A DNA stretch of 64,000 nt from Luteimonas mephitis DSM 12574 (GCF_000422305.1 NZ_AULN01000014.1:1-64000); one strand, 5' to 3'; shown: positions 53,776 to 62,773, numbered from the stretch's first letter. Program-made: numbers and translations. Notes: a model not told the origin generated them from the letters alone.

Positions 53776-55974
53776 TCAGCCGTCGTTGCCCGCGTCGTCC
53801 GCGGCTTCGGCCGGCGCTTCCATCAGGCCACGCTTGATCAGCAGCGGCTTGATGTCAGGTCCGTGCCCGGTGAAGTCGACGAACAGCTGCGAGGCGTCCT
53901 TGCTGCCGCCGCGCGACAGCAGGGTGTCGCGGAAGCGGTCGCCGTTCTCGCGCTTCAGGCCGCCGTTGTCCTTGATCCACTGGGTGGTGTTGGCGTCCAG
54001 CACTTCCGACCAGATGTAGGCGTAATAGCCCGCCGCGTATCCGCCCATGATGTGGCTGAAATACGGCGTGCGGTAGCGCGGCGGCACCGGCGCGTACGCG
54101 ATGCCGTCCTTCGCCAGCGCCGTGGCCTCGAACGCCATGATCGAACCCGCATCCGGAATCTGGTCTGCCGGCAGCTGGTGGTAGCTCTGGTCCAGCATCG
54201 CCGCGCCCAGGTACTCGGTGGTGGCGAAGCCCTGGTTGAACTTCTGGCTCGCCATCACCTTGTCCAGCAGCGCCTGCGGCATCGCCTCGCCGGTCTGGTA
54301 GTGCTTCGCGTAGTTGGCGAGGATGCTCGGCCAGTCGGCCCACATCTCGTTGACCTGCGACGGGAACTCGACGAAGTCGCGCGGCACGCTGGTGCCGCTG
54401 AAGTACGGGTACTCCACGTTGGAGAACATGCCGTGCAGCGCGTGGCCGAACTCGTGGAACGTGGTGGTCACCTCGTCCCAGGTCAGCAGCGTCGGCTTGC
54501 CGTCGGCGGGCTTGGGGATGTTGAGGTGGTTGGCCACCACCGGCTTGGTGCCCATCAGCCCGGACTGGCTGACGTAGCTGTTCATCCACGCGCCGCCGCG
54601 CTTGGACGCGCGCGCGTACGGGTCGAAGATGAAGATCGCCAGCTGCGAGCCATCCTTGTCCATCACGTCGTAGGTGAACGTGTCGGGGTGGTACTTCGGC
54701 AGGTCGGTGCGCTCCTTGAAGCTGATCCCGTACAGCTGGTTGGCGGCGAAGAACACGCCGTTCTCCAGCACGTTCTTCATCTCCAGGTACGGCTTGAGCT
54801 GCGACTCGTCGAAGTCGTACTTGGCCTGGCGCACTTTTTCCGTATAGAACGCCCAGTCCCACGGCTCGAGCTGGAACGTCGGCTCGCCCTTGGCCTTCTG
54901 TTCCTGGTCGATCATCGCCTGCAGGTCGGCCGCTTCCTTCTTCGCGTTGGCCACCGCGGCCGGTGCCAGCTTGCCGAGCATGTCGTTGACGGCCTGCGGC
55001 GTCTTCGCCGTCTCGTCGTCGAGCACGTAGGCGGCGTAGGTGTCGAAGCCGAGCATCTTCGCCTTCTCGGCGCGCAGCTTGAGTACCTGCGCGACGATGC
55101 CGGTGTTGTCGTATTGGTTGCCGCGGCTGTTGCGCACCACCGAGGCCTTGTGGATGCGCTCGCGCAGTGCGCGGTTGGTCAGCTGCGACAGCGGCGGCTG
55201 GCCGGTGGTGTTGAGCAGGGTGATGACGTACTTGCCGTCGAGCTTGCGTTCCTTCGCTTTCTCGGCGGCGGTGGCGATCTGCTCGTCGGTCAGGCCGTCG
55301 AGCTGCGCCTTGTCGTCCACCACCACGGCCGAGTCGTTGACCTCGGCCAGCACGTTCTGGCTGAACTGCGTGCCCAGCTTGGCCAGCTGGCCGTTGATGT
55401 CCTTCAGGCGGGCCTTGTCGGCATCGCCCAGGTTGGCGCCGCCGCGGACGAAGTCGGTGTAGTAGCGCTCCACCAGCCGCTCGCCCTGCGCGTCCAGGCC
55501 CAGCGACGCGCGCTGGTCGTACAGCGACTTGATCCTCGCGAACAGCTTCGGGTCGAGCCGGATCGCGTCGCCGTGCGCGGAGAACTTCGGCGCGTACTCG
55601 GCGCGCAGCTTCTCGCGCGCCGGATTGGTGTCGGTGCCGACCAGGTTGAAGAACACGGAGGTGGCGCGGTCAAGCTCGCGGCCGGACTTCTCCAGCGCGA
55701 TGATCGTGTTGTCGAACGTCGCCGGCTCGGCGTTGTCGGCGATCTTGCGCACTTCGGCCAGCTGCCCGGCCATGCCGCGGTCGAACGCCGGGGCGAAATC
55801 GCTGTCGGCGATCTTGTTGAATTCGGGGTAATGCAGCGGCAGCGGGCTGTCGGCGGCGAACGGGTCGGCGTGGGCGGCAATGGCGGCCTTTTCGGGCATG
55901 GCGGAGTCCTGGGCAAAAGCGGGCGCGGCGACGGCCATGGCGACGGCCAGCGCAGCGGCGAGCGGGTGCTTCAT
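53776..55974 (-). CDS. dcp: M3-family zinc metallopeptidase (peptidyl-dipeptidase Dcp-like), secreted
   Basis: This 732-residue protein has a signal peptide (cleavage after AFAQ near 22) and a long helical body. The zinc site TTFHEFGHALHGMFSNVEYPYFSGT (first 20 residues shown as HEFGHALHGMFS) includes HEFGH, with the third ligand Glu in FVEFPSQVNEMW. The IMGGYAAGYYAYIWSEVLDA run is typical of Dcp and oligopeptidase A. The signal peptide favours Dcp, which removes C-terminal dipeptides in the periplasm. A terminator follows. Confidence 0.9.
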   Translation of the reverse strand: MKHPLAAALAVAMAVAAPAFAQDSAMPEKAAIAAHADPFAADSPLPLHYPEFNKIADSDFAPAFDRGMAGQLAEVRKIADNAEPATFDNTIIALEKSGRELDRATSVFFNLVGTDTNPAREKLRAEYAPKFSAHGDAIRLDPKLFARIKSLYDQRASLGLDAQGERLVERYYTDFVRGGANLGDADKARLKDINGQLAKLGTQFSQNVLAEVNDSAVVVDDKAQLDGLTDEQIATAAEKAKERKLDGKYVITLLNTTGQPPLSQLTNRALRERIHKASVVRNSRGNQYDNTGIVAQVLKLRAEKAKMLGFDTYAAYVLDDETAKTPQAVNDMLGKLAPAAVANAKKEAADLQAMIDQEQKAKGEPTFQLEPWDWAFYTEKVRQAKYDFDESQLKPYLEMKNVLENGVFFAANQLYGISFKERTDLPKYHPDTFTYDVMDKDGSQLAIFIFDPYARASKRGGAWMNSYVSQSGLMGTKPVVANHLNIPKPADGKPTLLTWDEVTTTFHEFGHALHGMFSNVEYPYFSGTSVPRDFVEFPSQVNEMWADWPSILANYAKHYQTGEAMPQALLDKVMASQKFNQGFATTEYLGAAMLDQSYHQLPADQIPDAGSIMAFEATALAKDGIAYAPVPPRYRTPYFSHIMGGYAAGYYAYIWSEVLDANTTQWIKDNGGLKRENGDRFRDTLLSRGGSKDASQLFVDFTGHGPDIKPLLIKRGLMEAPAEAADDAGNDG

Positions 55975-56375
55975 CGGGGGTGTTCCTCATCGAATCGGAC
56001 TTAGAAGCCTACCGTATGCCGCCTCCCGCAGCCGCATGCCCAAAGGCACAAGCCCCGACCGCACCGGATCAAGCCCCCGATTCAACCCCCTCCCGCCCCG
56101 CGGCAGAGGGGGCGCGCGTTCGAACCGCGCGGGAGACCGCCTTGCAATCCTTTCCCGCTTCGCGGGAGAGGGAGGCGCAGAGCGCCGGGTAAGGGCCCGG
56201 CGCTTCGCCCGAGCCCTCCCGCCCCCGCGGCCCGACAAGGGGCATCCACCCCCGAAAAGAACCCCGGGATCGCCGCTTTTTGCGCCACATCCACCCCGGG
56301 AACGGCATCACTCCCGATCCTGCCCCCTGGCGCTGCCGCTTCTTCCGGCCCGGGGTTCCCACGGCCCTTCAGTCT
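55975..56375. other. Intergenic region rich in palindromes, no gene seen
   Basis: This 401-base gap upstream of the M3 peptidase gene holds pyrimidine-rich palindromes (CCCTCCCGCCCCGCGG near 56091 and the hairpin at 56149-56171) and a stretch with GGGAACCCCGG. I see no promoter with both boxes and no credible coding frame. Confidence 0.5.
56149..56171. repeat. Hairpin, CCTTTCCCGC-TTC family
   Basis: CCTTTCCCGC pairs with GCGGGAGAGG (one mismatch, TTC loop). It is related to the hairpins at 18513-18542 and 18634-18657. Confidence 0.6.
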
Positions 56376-56915
56376 TCACCAGATATCCATGTCGAGATCG
56401 AACGACTCCTGGATCCCCCGCGCGACGTTCTCCTCGAAGTGCTTCTTGAACGCGCCGCGCTTGCGGGCAGCTTCCGCGGAGCGGTCGTGTACGCGGACAA
56501 CGCGGCCCGCGTCCAGGCTGAAGTCCAACACGGTCTCGAACGCGCTGGCCTTCTGGTAGCCCATGTGGATGTAGCACTCGCGAACGAAGCCGCTGGCCAG
56601 GCGCAGGCTGCCGGTGTAATCGACGGGGATCCGCAGGTCCTTGTAGCTGCAGGTGGCTTCGCGTGCGTCCGCAACGGGCTGGATGCCGCCAATCGGCAAG
56701 TACCGGCCGTCGCGCTCCCGCAGGGTCATCTCGACCAGGAAAAGCCGGTCGTCTTCGATGGCGTAGGTACAGAAATAGCCCCGGTAGCATGCGGTACTGA
56801 TCATCGCCGGCGTCATGCCGAAGTCCTGCGGGGTGATGGGTTCGGCCGCGATCAGGCCGATCAGGTCGTAGTCCTCGCCGCGATACAGGACGGTGTCGGT
56901 GGTTTGGGCGGTCAT
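56376..56915 (-). CDS. Uncharacterised cytoplasmic protein
   Basis: The ATG at 56915 (MTAQTTDTVLYRGEDYDLIG) gives 179 residues without signal peptide or membrane segment. The first part has a domain with TVLYRGEDYDLIGLIAAEPI and TACYRGYFCTYAIEDDRLFL. The second contains IPVDYTGSLRLASGFVRECY and a C-terminal basic helix (AAEAARKRGAFKKHFEENV). I do not recognise a named family; the layout hints at a small immunity-like or sensor-like domain protein, which is speculation. A 17-base inverted repeat lies 45 bases upstream of the start. Confidence 0.65.
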   Translation of the reverse strand: MTAQTTDTVLYRGEDYDLIGLIAAEPITPQDFGMTPAMISTACYRGYFCTYAIEDDRLFLVEMTLRERDGRYLPIGGIQPVADAREATCSYKDLRIPVDYTGSLRLASGFVRECYIHMGYQKASAFETVLDFSLDAGRVVRVHDRSAEAARKRGAFKKHFEENVARGIQESFDLDMDIW

Positions 56916-56959
56916 GGTGGGTTCCCCTGTGGCGTGGAAGAGGTTGATGACCCGTAAGC

Positions 56960-56976
56960 GTCGCATTTGTTGCGAC
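56960..56976. promoter_or_regulatory. Inverted repeat upstream of the uncharacterised gene at 56376-56915
   Basis: GTCGCA-TTTGT-TGCGAC is a perfect 6+5+6 inverted repeat in the 99-base gap between the XRE-DUF805 gene and this gene. It may be an operator for the adjacent helix-turn-helix protein. Confidence 0.4.
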
Positions 56977-57014
56977 CCTGCACGCCGGCCCCAGGGCGCG
57001 GTGGGCGGGCTGGC

Positions 57015-57560
57015 TCAAACCTCAGCCGCCGCCGGCTCGCCCGCCTTGGTCGGGTAGGTCAGCAGGTACAGCAGCACCAGGATGCCGCCCACCGGCGCCA
57101 GGCTGATGAGCTGCCACCAGGGGTTGAGGCCGGCATCGCGCAGGCGGCGGGTGCAGGCGGCGATCCATGGCAGCAGCACCGCCAGCGAGGCGATCTGCAG
57201 CGGCAGCGGACCGGTCACCTCGGCGAGCAGTTCCGCGAACGCGAGCACCATCGCCACGGCAAGCGCGAACCACCAGAAGTCCGCGCGCCGGGTGGTGCCG
57301 GTGAACTCCAGGCCGCGCAGCACGCCTTCGCGCATGGCCCTGAGCGCCGGCTGGCTGGGGGTCGGGTCGCCCACCAGCAGGCTCTCGGCCGGCACCTCGA
57401 AAACGGCGGCCAGTGCCCGCAGGGATTCGGTCGAGATCTTCGCGCCCGATTCCAGGCGCTGGATGGTCCGCAGGTTCAGGCCGCTGAGGCTGGCCAGTTG
57501 TTCCTGCGACCACTGGCGGGCGGTGCGCAGTTCCCGCAGTCGGGCGCTGTCGATGTGCAT
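57015..57560 (-). CDS. XRE helix-turn-helix domain fused to a DUF805-like membrane domain
   Basis: This 181-residue protein starts with an XRE domain (about 7-60; RELRTARQWSQEQLASLSGL, RTIQRLESGAKIS). A linker and a membrane domain with three hydrophobic segments (about 95-170) follow. LEFTGTTRRADFWWFALAVAM and RRLRDAGLNPWWQLISLAP are the start and middle of the DUF805 (YhaH-like) signature. The fusion puts a DNA-binding head on a membrane protein, so it may sense the envelope. The start ATG 57560 is clear. It lies on the minus strand upstream of the uncharacterised gene; co-regulation is possible. Confidence 0.82.
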   Translation of the reverse strand: MHIDSARLRELRTARQWSQEQLASLSGLNLRTIQRLESGAKISTESLRALAAVFEVPAESLLVGDPTPSQPALRAMREGVLRGLEFTGTTRRADFWWFALAVAMVLAFAELLAEVTGPLPLQIASLAVLLPWIAACTRRLRDAGLNPWWQLISLAPVGGILVLLYLLTYPTKAGEPAAAEV

Positions 57561-57771
57561 GGATGCTCCTGGGCATCGGGGCTCGGGTGGCCGCCATCAT
57601 CCCGCCGCAGGCGGTGCGTGCGTGACGACAGGGGGCCGACACGGGCACGACACCGGGGCGGCTGGGCGCTGTCGGGCCGGGTGAATCCCGTGGCGCGAGG
57701 CGATTGAAGGCGACGGCGCCAGTTTCACGCGTTCGCAGGAATGGCGGCCATGGTCGTTCCGCGGCGCCTGC

Positions 57772-59436
57772 TCAGCGGATCTCCAGCGCCTCGCGCCCCC
57801 AGGCCTCGGCCGCCTGCCGGCGCGGGCCGTCCTTCGAGATGGCCAGCAGATGGTCGAGCATGCTGCGCGCGCGTGCGCGATCGCCGCTGGCGAGCGCGGC
57901 GCGGGCGGCGCCGAGCAGGCTGTTGAAGCGTTCGGGGCAGGCCTTCAGGGCGCGGTCGTAGGCGGCCAGCGCCGCGGCGGGCTGGTGCTGCTGCATCAGC
58001 AGGTCGCCGAGCTGCTCCTCGGCCGGCAGGGTGGGGCCGGGCGTGACGGCGTGCTTGGGCGTCGCGGCCTCCAGCGCGGCGGCCTGCGCGAGCAGGTCGC
58101 GTGCGCGCGCCGTCTCGCCCAGCGCCTGCGCGCGCCAGCCTTCCACTGCCAGGCGCAGCACGCGGATGCTGCGGGCGAACAGGTCCTCGCCACTGGCCCG
58201 CGCCGCGTCTTCCAGCTGCGCCAGCCGCGCGACCGCGGCCTGCGCGCCCTCGGCGTCGCCCTGCCTGGCCGCGCCGACGCCGCGTGCGAACCAGGTGACG
58301 CCCTCGGGCCAGGGGGATTTGTCCCACGCCAGCGTATCGGGCACGCGGGCGGGAAGGGCGGCGGCGGATGCCCAGTCGCCGCGCTCCAGCGCGTAGCGCG
58401 CGGCGGTGGAGGAGAGGTGGAAGGCGGTCTTGAAGCTGGGCTCCAGCCGCGGCGTGTCGTGGAGGCGGCGCAGCTGCGCGAGCGCGTTGGCGTCGTCGCC
58501 CTGCTGCAGGCAGGCGTAGACCATGTACTCGATGGCGTGGGCGAACTCGTCCCAGACGTACTGGCCCTGGTCGCCGGCCGGGTGCGCCAGCGCGGCCTGC
58601 GCGGCGCGCTGGTTGCCGCGGATCACCGCGGGCCAGTCGCCCAGGCGGGTGTAGATGTGGGTGGGCATGTGCAGCGCATGCGGGTTGTCGGGGGCGATGG
58701 TTTCGTACTTGCGCACGATCCCGAGCAGCTCGCGCTCGCGCCCCGGCGTGTCGTTGGCGTGCACCAGGTAGTGCATCGCGCCCGGGTGGTCGGGATTGCG
58801 CTCGTAGACCGGCAGCAGCAGGGCGGCGGCGCGGTCGGCATTGACGCGGGCGTCCTGGTTGGCCGGCGCCACCGCGAGGATCGCCAGCGCGTGGAAGACG
58901 ATGGCCTCGTCGTCGCCCGGGAACTGTGCGTGCACGCGTTGCGTCGCCGCCTCCCAGCGCTTGATGCGGTCCCAGTAGCCCGGTTCGCCGGTGTTGTCGA
59001 AGAACGCCGCGGCGGCATCGATGAAACCCCGCTCGCGTGCCGTGGGCGGCCTTGCGGCGCGTGCGGCCGCCACCTCATCGCTGCCGCGCGCGAGGTCGGC
59101 GGGCGTCGGCCGCGTCGGCCACAGCGGCTGGAACAGCGTCATCGCCACGCCCCAGTGCGCCATCGCGCAATCCGGCTCGCGCGCGGCAATGGCGGCGAAC
59201 GCGGCGCGTGCCTGCGGATACGTCATGTGGTGCAGCAATGCCAGCGCCTGGTCGAAATCGCGCCGTGCCGGCGCGCTGCACGACACCGGGAAATGCACCT
59301 TGCCGAGCGCGTGCCCCCAATGCGCCTGTGCCTGTGCCTGCGCCTGCGCGGCCGGCAGCACCGCGACCACGGCGAGCAGGAGGGCGGCGCAACAGCGCAG
59401 CCTGGATGAAGGCGGGCGTCGCGGCGGCATGGCCAT
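57772..59436 (-). CDS. Secreted TPR-repeat protein with conserved HMPTHIY motif
   Basis: Three ATGs (59442, 59436, 59430) lie close together. The AGGAGG ribosome site ends at 59443, so 59436 has the best spacing (6 bases). The 554-residue product has a signal peptide rich in Ala/Gln (AAQAQAQAQAHWGH) and then TPR-like repeats. It shares the motifs DCAMAHWG, PDHPGAMHYLVHA and HALHMPTHIYTRLGDW with the lipoprotein gene at 60953-62665 (CAMCWWG, PDHAGALHLYVHA, HLVHMPSHIYARVGRW). Function unknown. It may bind or process a substrate with the conserved histidines. Confidence 0.8.
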   Translation of the reverse strand: MAMPPRRPPSSRLRCCAALLLAVVAVLPAAQAQAQAQAHWGHALGKVHFPVSCSAPARRDFDQALALLHHMTYPQARAAFAAIAAREPDCAMAHWGVAMTLFQPLWPTRPTPADLARGSDEVAAARAARPPTARERGFIDAAAAFFDNTGEPGYWDRIKRWEAATQRVHAQFPGDDEAIVFHALAILAVAPANQDARVNADRAAALLLPVYERNPDHPGAMHYLVHANDTPGRERELLGIVRKYETIAPDNPHALHMPTHIYTRLGDWPAVIRGNQRAAQAALAHPAGDQGQYVWDEFAHAIEYMVYACLQQGDDANALAQLRRLHDTPRLEPSFKTAFHLSSTAARYALERGDWASAAALPARVPDTLAWDKSPWPEGVTWFARGVGAARQGDAEGAQAAVARLAQLEDAARASGEDLFARSIRVLRLAVEGWRAQALGETARARDLLAQAAALEAATPKHAVTPGPTLPAEEQLGDLLMQQHQPAAALAAYDRALKACPERFNSLLGAARAALASGDRARARSMLDHLLAISKDGPRRQAAEAWGREALEIR

Positions 59437-59641
59437 TGCCATCCTCCTGCAGGCGATTCGCGGGTAATCGGGGAAACGAGGAGCCAGCGCGCGCGAGGCC
59501 AATCGGGGCATGGCGGGCGGACGGCCGGGGCCGGCCTGGAGTCGTCGGGTTTTCCGGGCGATCCATCGAGCCCGCAACGGCCAGCCAGTGGTTCCCGCCT
59601 GCCTGGCTTCGCGCCTTGCCCCAGGCCGGATGTCGAACGGC

Positions 59642-59950
59642 CTAGCGATCGAAACGGCGCAGGAGGCGACGTGTGACCAGGAACACCGCGACCGGAACCA
59701 GGGCCAATGCCGCGATGGCGACGAGGATCGCAGCCGGCGCGGGCAGGCCGGCGGCGAATGACAGCGCGAAGGAGAGGCCGCGCACCGCGGCGACCGGGCT
59801 GACGGACGCCAGCAGGCCCGCATTGTCGGGCGCGCCGGAGAACAGCAGGCACAACGCGCCAAAGGCGGCGATTGCCGCGATGGAGGAAATCACCACGCTC
59901 TTGCGCACGAACAGGACTCCACTGGAGAAGGCCGCCTGGCGACCGTGCAT
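59642..59950 (-). CDS. Small inner-membrane protein coupled to the HEPN gene
   Basis: The ATG at 59950 begins one base after the stop of the HEPN gene (TGA G ATG). A GTG at 59908 (VRKSVVISSIAAIAAF) preceded by GGAG is an alternative. About 90-102 residues form two or three hydrophobic segments (about 15-32, 50-66, 72-92) and a basic end (TRRLLRRFDR). I do not recognise the family. The tight coupling suggests a joint task with the HEPN protein, for instance a membrane partner; this is inference. Confidence 0.6.
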   Translation of the reverse strand: MHGRQAAFSSGVLFVRKSVVISSIAAIAAFGALCLLFSGAPDNAGLLASVSPVAAVRGLSFALSFAAGLPAPAAILVAIAALALVPVAVFLVTRRLLRRFDR

Positions 59951-59951
59951 C

Positions 59952-60602
59952 TCACCCTGCCAGCAGCGGAAACGCAATCTCCCCGAAGTCCGCCACCCCG
60001 CCTTCCATCATGAGCAGGATCACCGTGGGTACCAGCGCGCCCATGATGCGGGCGGCGTCACCGACCTGGGCACGGTTGGCGGCGCCGTTCCAGGTGGCGC
60101 CGCCGTGCACCAGCTGGTTGCGCAGCACGTGGAGGCGATCGAGGACGATGGACAGCAGCACCGCGGTTTCCTGCGCCATCAACGCCTTCATCGCCACGCG
60201 CTTGCTGCCGGCGAACTGTTCGGCCCAGCGTTCGCTGGAATCATGCTCGCGAAGGGCTTTCCAGAACGGTTCGAAGACGAAGCGGTTCTCGACCAGGGTG
60301 CGGATGGGGCCGGTGAACTGGTCGTAGAGGACGTGGTGCAGGCGGTGCCCGGGGTCGATGGCGAGCAGCTGGGCGACGAACATGCGGGCCTGCTCGCGTT
60401 CGCTGTGTTCGAAGCTGAATTCGCTGGCGTAGGCGGCGTTGAAGGCGATCCAGAGGAACAGGAAGCGGGCGTCGGGATCGCCGGTTTCCCGTTCGGCGCG
60501 GGCGAGCCAGCTGATCGCGCGGTGGATGCGCACGCGCAGGGCTTCGGGCTGGGCGTCGCGGATGCCGCGGTGGCGGGCCTTGAGTTCGGCGGCGGTGGGC
60601 AT
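59952..60602 (-). CDS. HEPN-domain protein with RX4H motif
   Basis: The ATG at 60602 (MPTAAELKARHRGIRD) gives 216 residues, all alpha-helical in appearance. RNQLVH at residues 161-166 fits the RX4-6H active motif of HEPN nucleases, preceded by the helix LSIVLDRLHVL. FLFLWIAFNAAYASEF near residues 47-62 is typical of the N-terminal part of Apea-like HEPN proteins. HEPN RNases occur in toxin-antitoxin and defence systems but also in housekeeping proteins. It is divergent from the TPR lipoprotein gene and coupled to a small membrane protein gene. Confidence 0.75.
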   Translation of the reverse strand: MPTAAELKARHRGIRDAQPEALRVRIHRAISWLARAERETGDPDARFLFLWIAFNAAYASEFSFEHSEREQARMFVAQLLAIDPGHRLHHVLYDQFTGPIRTLVENRFVFEPFWKALREHDSSERWAEQFAGSKRVAMKALMAQETAVLLSIVLDRLHVLRNQLVHGGATWNGAANRAQVGDAARIMGALVPTVILLMMEGGVADFGEIAFPLLAG

Positions 60603-60952
60603 GTTTCGCTTCCCCGGGGCGAAAACGGCAGGGTAGTCCGCGCCGTCCGCCGGGGCACTGCTACTTTTTCCCGGCCGGGATGCCTGCGGCACGGCGGCCA
60701 TTCGTCGGATTTCCGCAACGCGGTCGCGACGCGCGGCCTGCCGGCGCAACGATTCTCGTTGCCTTCCCTGACCGGTAGCCGGGTTCCCCTGTTCCGGGTG
60801 TCACCCCTCGTGGCACCAGGATGCCTGGCTGCCGGTCATCGCGCCTGCGCGGGCGCTGCCGGGCCTGGCTGGGGTCCGGTTGCGGCGGGCTGTCGCGCCG
60901 GCGGGCGCGGAAGCCAGGGTCCAGCCGTTCATCTTTCCTTGCGAGGTACTGC
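60603..60952. other. Divergent intergenic region between HEPN and TPR genes
   Basis: 350 bases without a gene. The most notable signal is a perfect palindrome GCAACGA-TTC-TCGTTGC at 60746-60762, which could be an operator shared by both transcripts. No clear -35/-10 pairs are seen, and there are no repeats of the GTAG family. Confidence 0.45.
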
Positions 60953-62665
60953 ATGAACAAGCCAAGACCCTTCGTGCTTCCGTTCGCCGCGGCATTGCTG
61001 GGGCTCGCGATTGGCGCTTGCAGGCAGGCCGAAACGCCAGTAGCCGCGGCAGTGCCGGCGCCCGCCGTGTCGCCGCCGGAGATGGCGTTGATCGGCGCCA
61101 ACCTGCTTGAAGGACTCGGCAACCACCACTTCCCGGTCAGCAGCACGCATCCCGAGGTGCAGCGCTGGTTCGACCAAGGCCTGATGCTGGCCTTCGGCTT
61201 CAACCATGACGCCGCCGAGCGTTCGTTCCTCAAGGCCACCGAACTCGACCCCGCGTGCGCGATGTGCTGGTGGGGAGCGGCGCTGGTGCTCGGGCCGCAC
61301 GTCAACGCGACCATGGACCCGCAGGACAACGCGGATGCCTGGTCGCGCCTGCAGCGTGCGCGGACGCTCGCACCGAAAGCGAGCGAACGCGAACGCGCCT
61401 TCATCCAGACGCTTTCCGCGCGCTACGCAGACAACCCGCCGGAAGACCGTCGGGCGCTGGACGAAGCGTATGCCGCGGCCACGCGCGAGCTGGTGCGGCA
61501 GCGTCCCGACGACCTGGACGCCGCGGTGCTCCATGCCGAGGCGATGATGGACCTGCAGCCCTGGGACTATTACGACGCGCAGTACAGGCCCAAGGGCCAT
61601 ACCGCGGAAGTCGTCTCGACCCTGGAATCGGTCATGTCCCGCGACCCCGACCATGCCGGCGCGCTGCACTTGTACGTGCACGCGGTGGAGGCTTCGGCCA
61701 ATCCGGAGCGCGGCGCGGCGGCGGCCGACCGCCTGCGCACGCTGGTTCCCGGCTCCGGCCACCTGGTGCACATGCCCTCGCACATCTACGCGCGGGTGGG
61801 CCGCTGGCACGACGCGGTGCTGGCCAACCAGCGCGCGGTCGAGGCCGACGATGCCTACCTGGCCGTGTGCCGCGGCAACACCCAGGGCGTGTATCCGCTG
61901 GGATACGTGCCGCACAACCATCATTTCCTGTGGTTCGCGTCGAGCATGGAAGGCAACGGCGCGCTTGCGCGCGAGGCCGCGGCGAAAGCCGCCGAGCGCA
62001 CCGACCTGCCCGAACTGATGCGCGAGGAAGGCTTCGCCGGCCTCCAGCATTACTGGATGACGCCGTGGTTCGACCGGGTGCGTTTCGGCCGCTGGGACGA
62101 GATCGCCGCGGCAGGCAATCCGGCGCCGGACCTGCCCTACGTCACCGCGATCTGGCACTACGCGCAGGGCATGGCGGCGGTGCGGCAGTCACGCATGGAC
62201 GATGCGCAGCGACATCTCGACGCGCTACGCCGCCACGCCGTTGATCCGGCGATGGAAAAGCTCACCATGTGGGACCGCTATCCGCTGGCGCATGCGGTGA
62301 AGATCGCCGAACGCAGCGTCGCCGCGGAGCTGGCGGCCGCGCGCGGCGAGCATGCGGCCGCGATTTCGGCGCTGCGCGAAGCGGTCGCGATCGAGGACGC
62401 GATTCCTTACGACGAGCCGCCGGGCTGGCACGCGCCGGTCCGGCACACGCTGGGCGCGGTGATGCTGGATGCCGGGCGCGCGGGCGAAGCCGAGCAGGTC
62501 TATCGCGAGGAGTTGCAGCGCAATCCGGGCAACGGCTGGTCGTTGTTCGGGCTTGCGCGGAGCCTGGAGTTGCAGGGAAAGACCGGTGAAGCCGCCGCGG
62601 TGCGGAAAGATTTCGACAGGGCGTGGGCCAATGCCGATATCCGCCTCGTTGCATCGCGGCTGTAG
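60953..62665 (+). CDS. TPR-repeat lipoprotein with HMPSHIY motif
   Basis: The ATG at 60953 starts a 570-residue lipoprotein (lipobox AIGAC, Cys23). The mature part is helical and TPR-like throughout. It has DQGLMLAFGFNHDAAERSFL, CAMCWWGAALVLGP, PDHAGALHLYVHAVEAS, HLVHMPSHIYARVGRWHDAV and HNHHFLWFASSMEG. It is the second member in this window of the family at 57772-59436. Conserved Cys and His residues suggest metal binding or catalysis, but no function is known to me. Confidence 0.83.
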   Translation: MNKPRPFVLPFAAALLGLAIGACRQAETPVAAAVPAPAVSPPEMALIGANLLEGLGNHHFPVSSTHPEVQRWFDQGLMLAFGFNHDAAERSFLKATELDPACAMCWWGAALVLGPHVNATMDPQDNADAWSRLQRARTLAPKASERERAFIQTLSARYADNPPEDRRALDEAYAAATRELVRQRPDDLDAAVLHAEAMMDLQPWDYYDAQYRPKGHTAEVVSTLESVMSRDPDHAGALHLYVHAVEASANPERGAAAADRLRTLVPGSGHLVHMPSHIYARVGRWHDAVLANQRAVEADDAYLAVCRGNTQGVYPLGYVPHNHHFLWFASSMEGNGALAREAAAKAAERTDLPELMREEGFAGLQHYWMTPWFDRVRFGRWDEIAAAGNPAPDLPYVTAIWHYAQGMAAVRQSRMDDAQRHLDALRRHAVDPAMEKLTMWDRYPLAHAVKIAERSVAAELAAARGEHAAAISALREAVAIEDAIPYDEPPGWHAPVRHTLGAVMLDAGRAGEAEQVYREELQRNPGNGWSLFGLARSLELQGKTGEAAAVRKDFDRAWANADIRLVASRL

Positions 62666-62773
62666 CGAAGGAGCCATCGTGCCTGCCTGCAACCCGGCGT
62701 CGCCGGCCGGCGCGCTTGCCAGCCGGCGCGCGGCGATGTTTGATGGCGGCAGCCAAGCGAGGAACGCACCGCC

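Noticed and set aside
53863..56004. Long plus-strand open frame (713 codons) opposite the M3 peptidase gene
   Set aside because: It is antisense to a clearly real gene with catalytic motifs, is made of His/Arg/Val/Ala-rich sequence typical of GC-rich shadow frames, and shows no family motif. The same reasoning rejects similar frames at 13091-14584, 37589-38557 and 42693-44708.
57772..59862. N-terminal extension of the TPR protein to 59862
   Set aside because: The upstream frame runs through the membrane-protein gene region in another frame. The AGGAGG site and signal peptide place the start at 59436.
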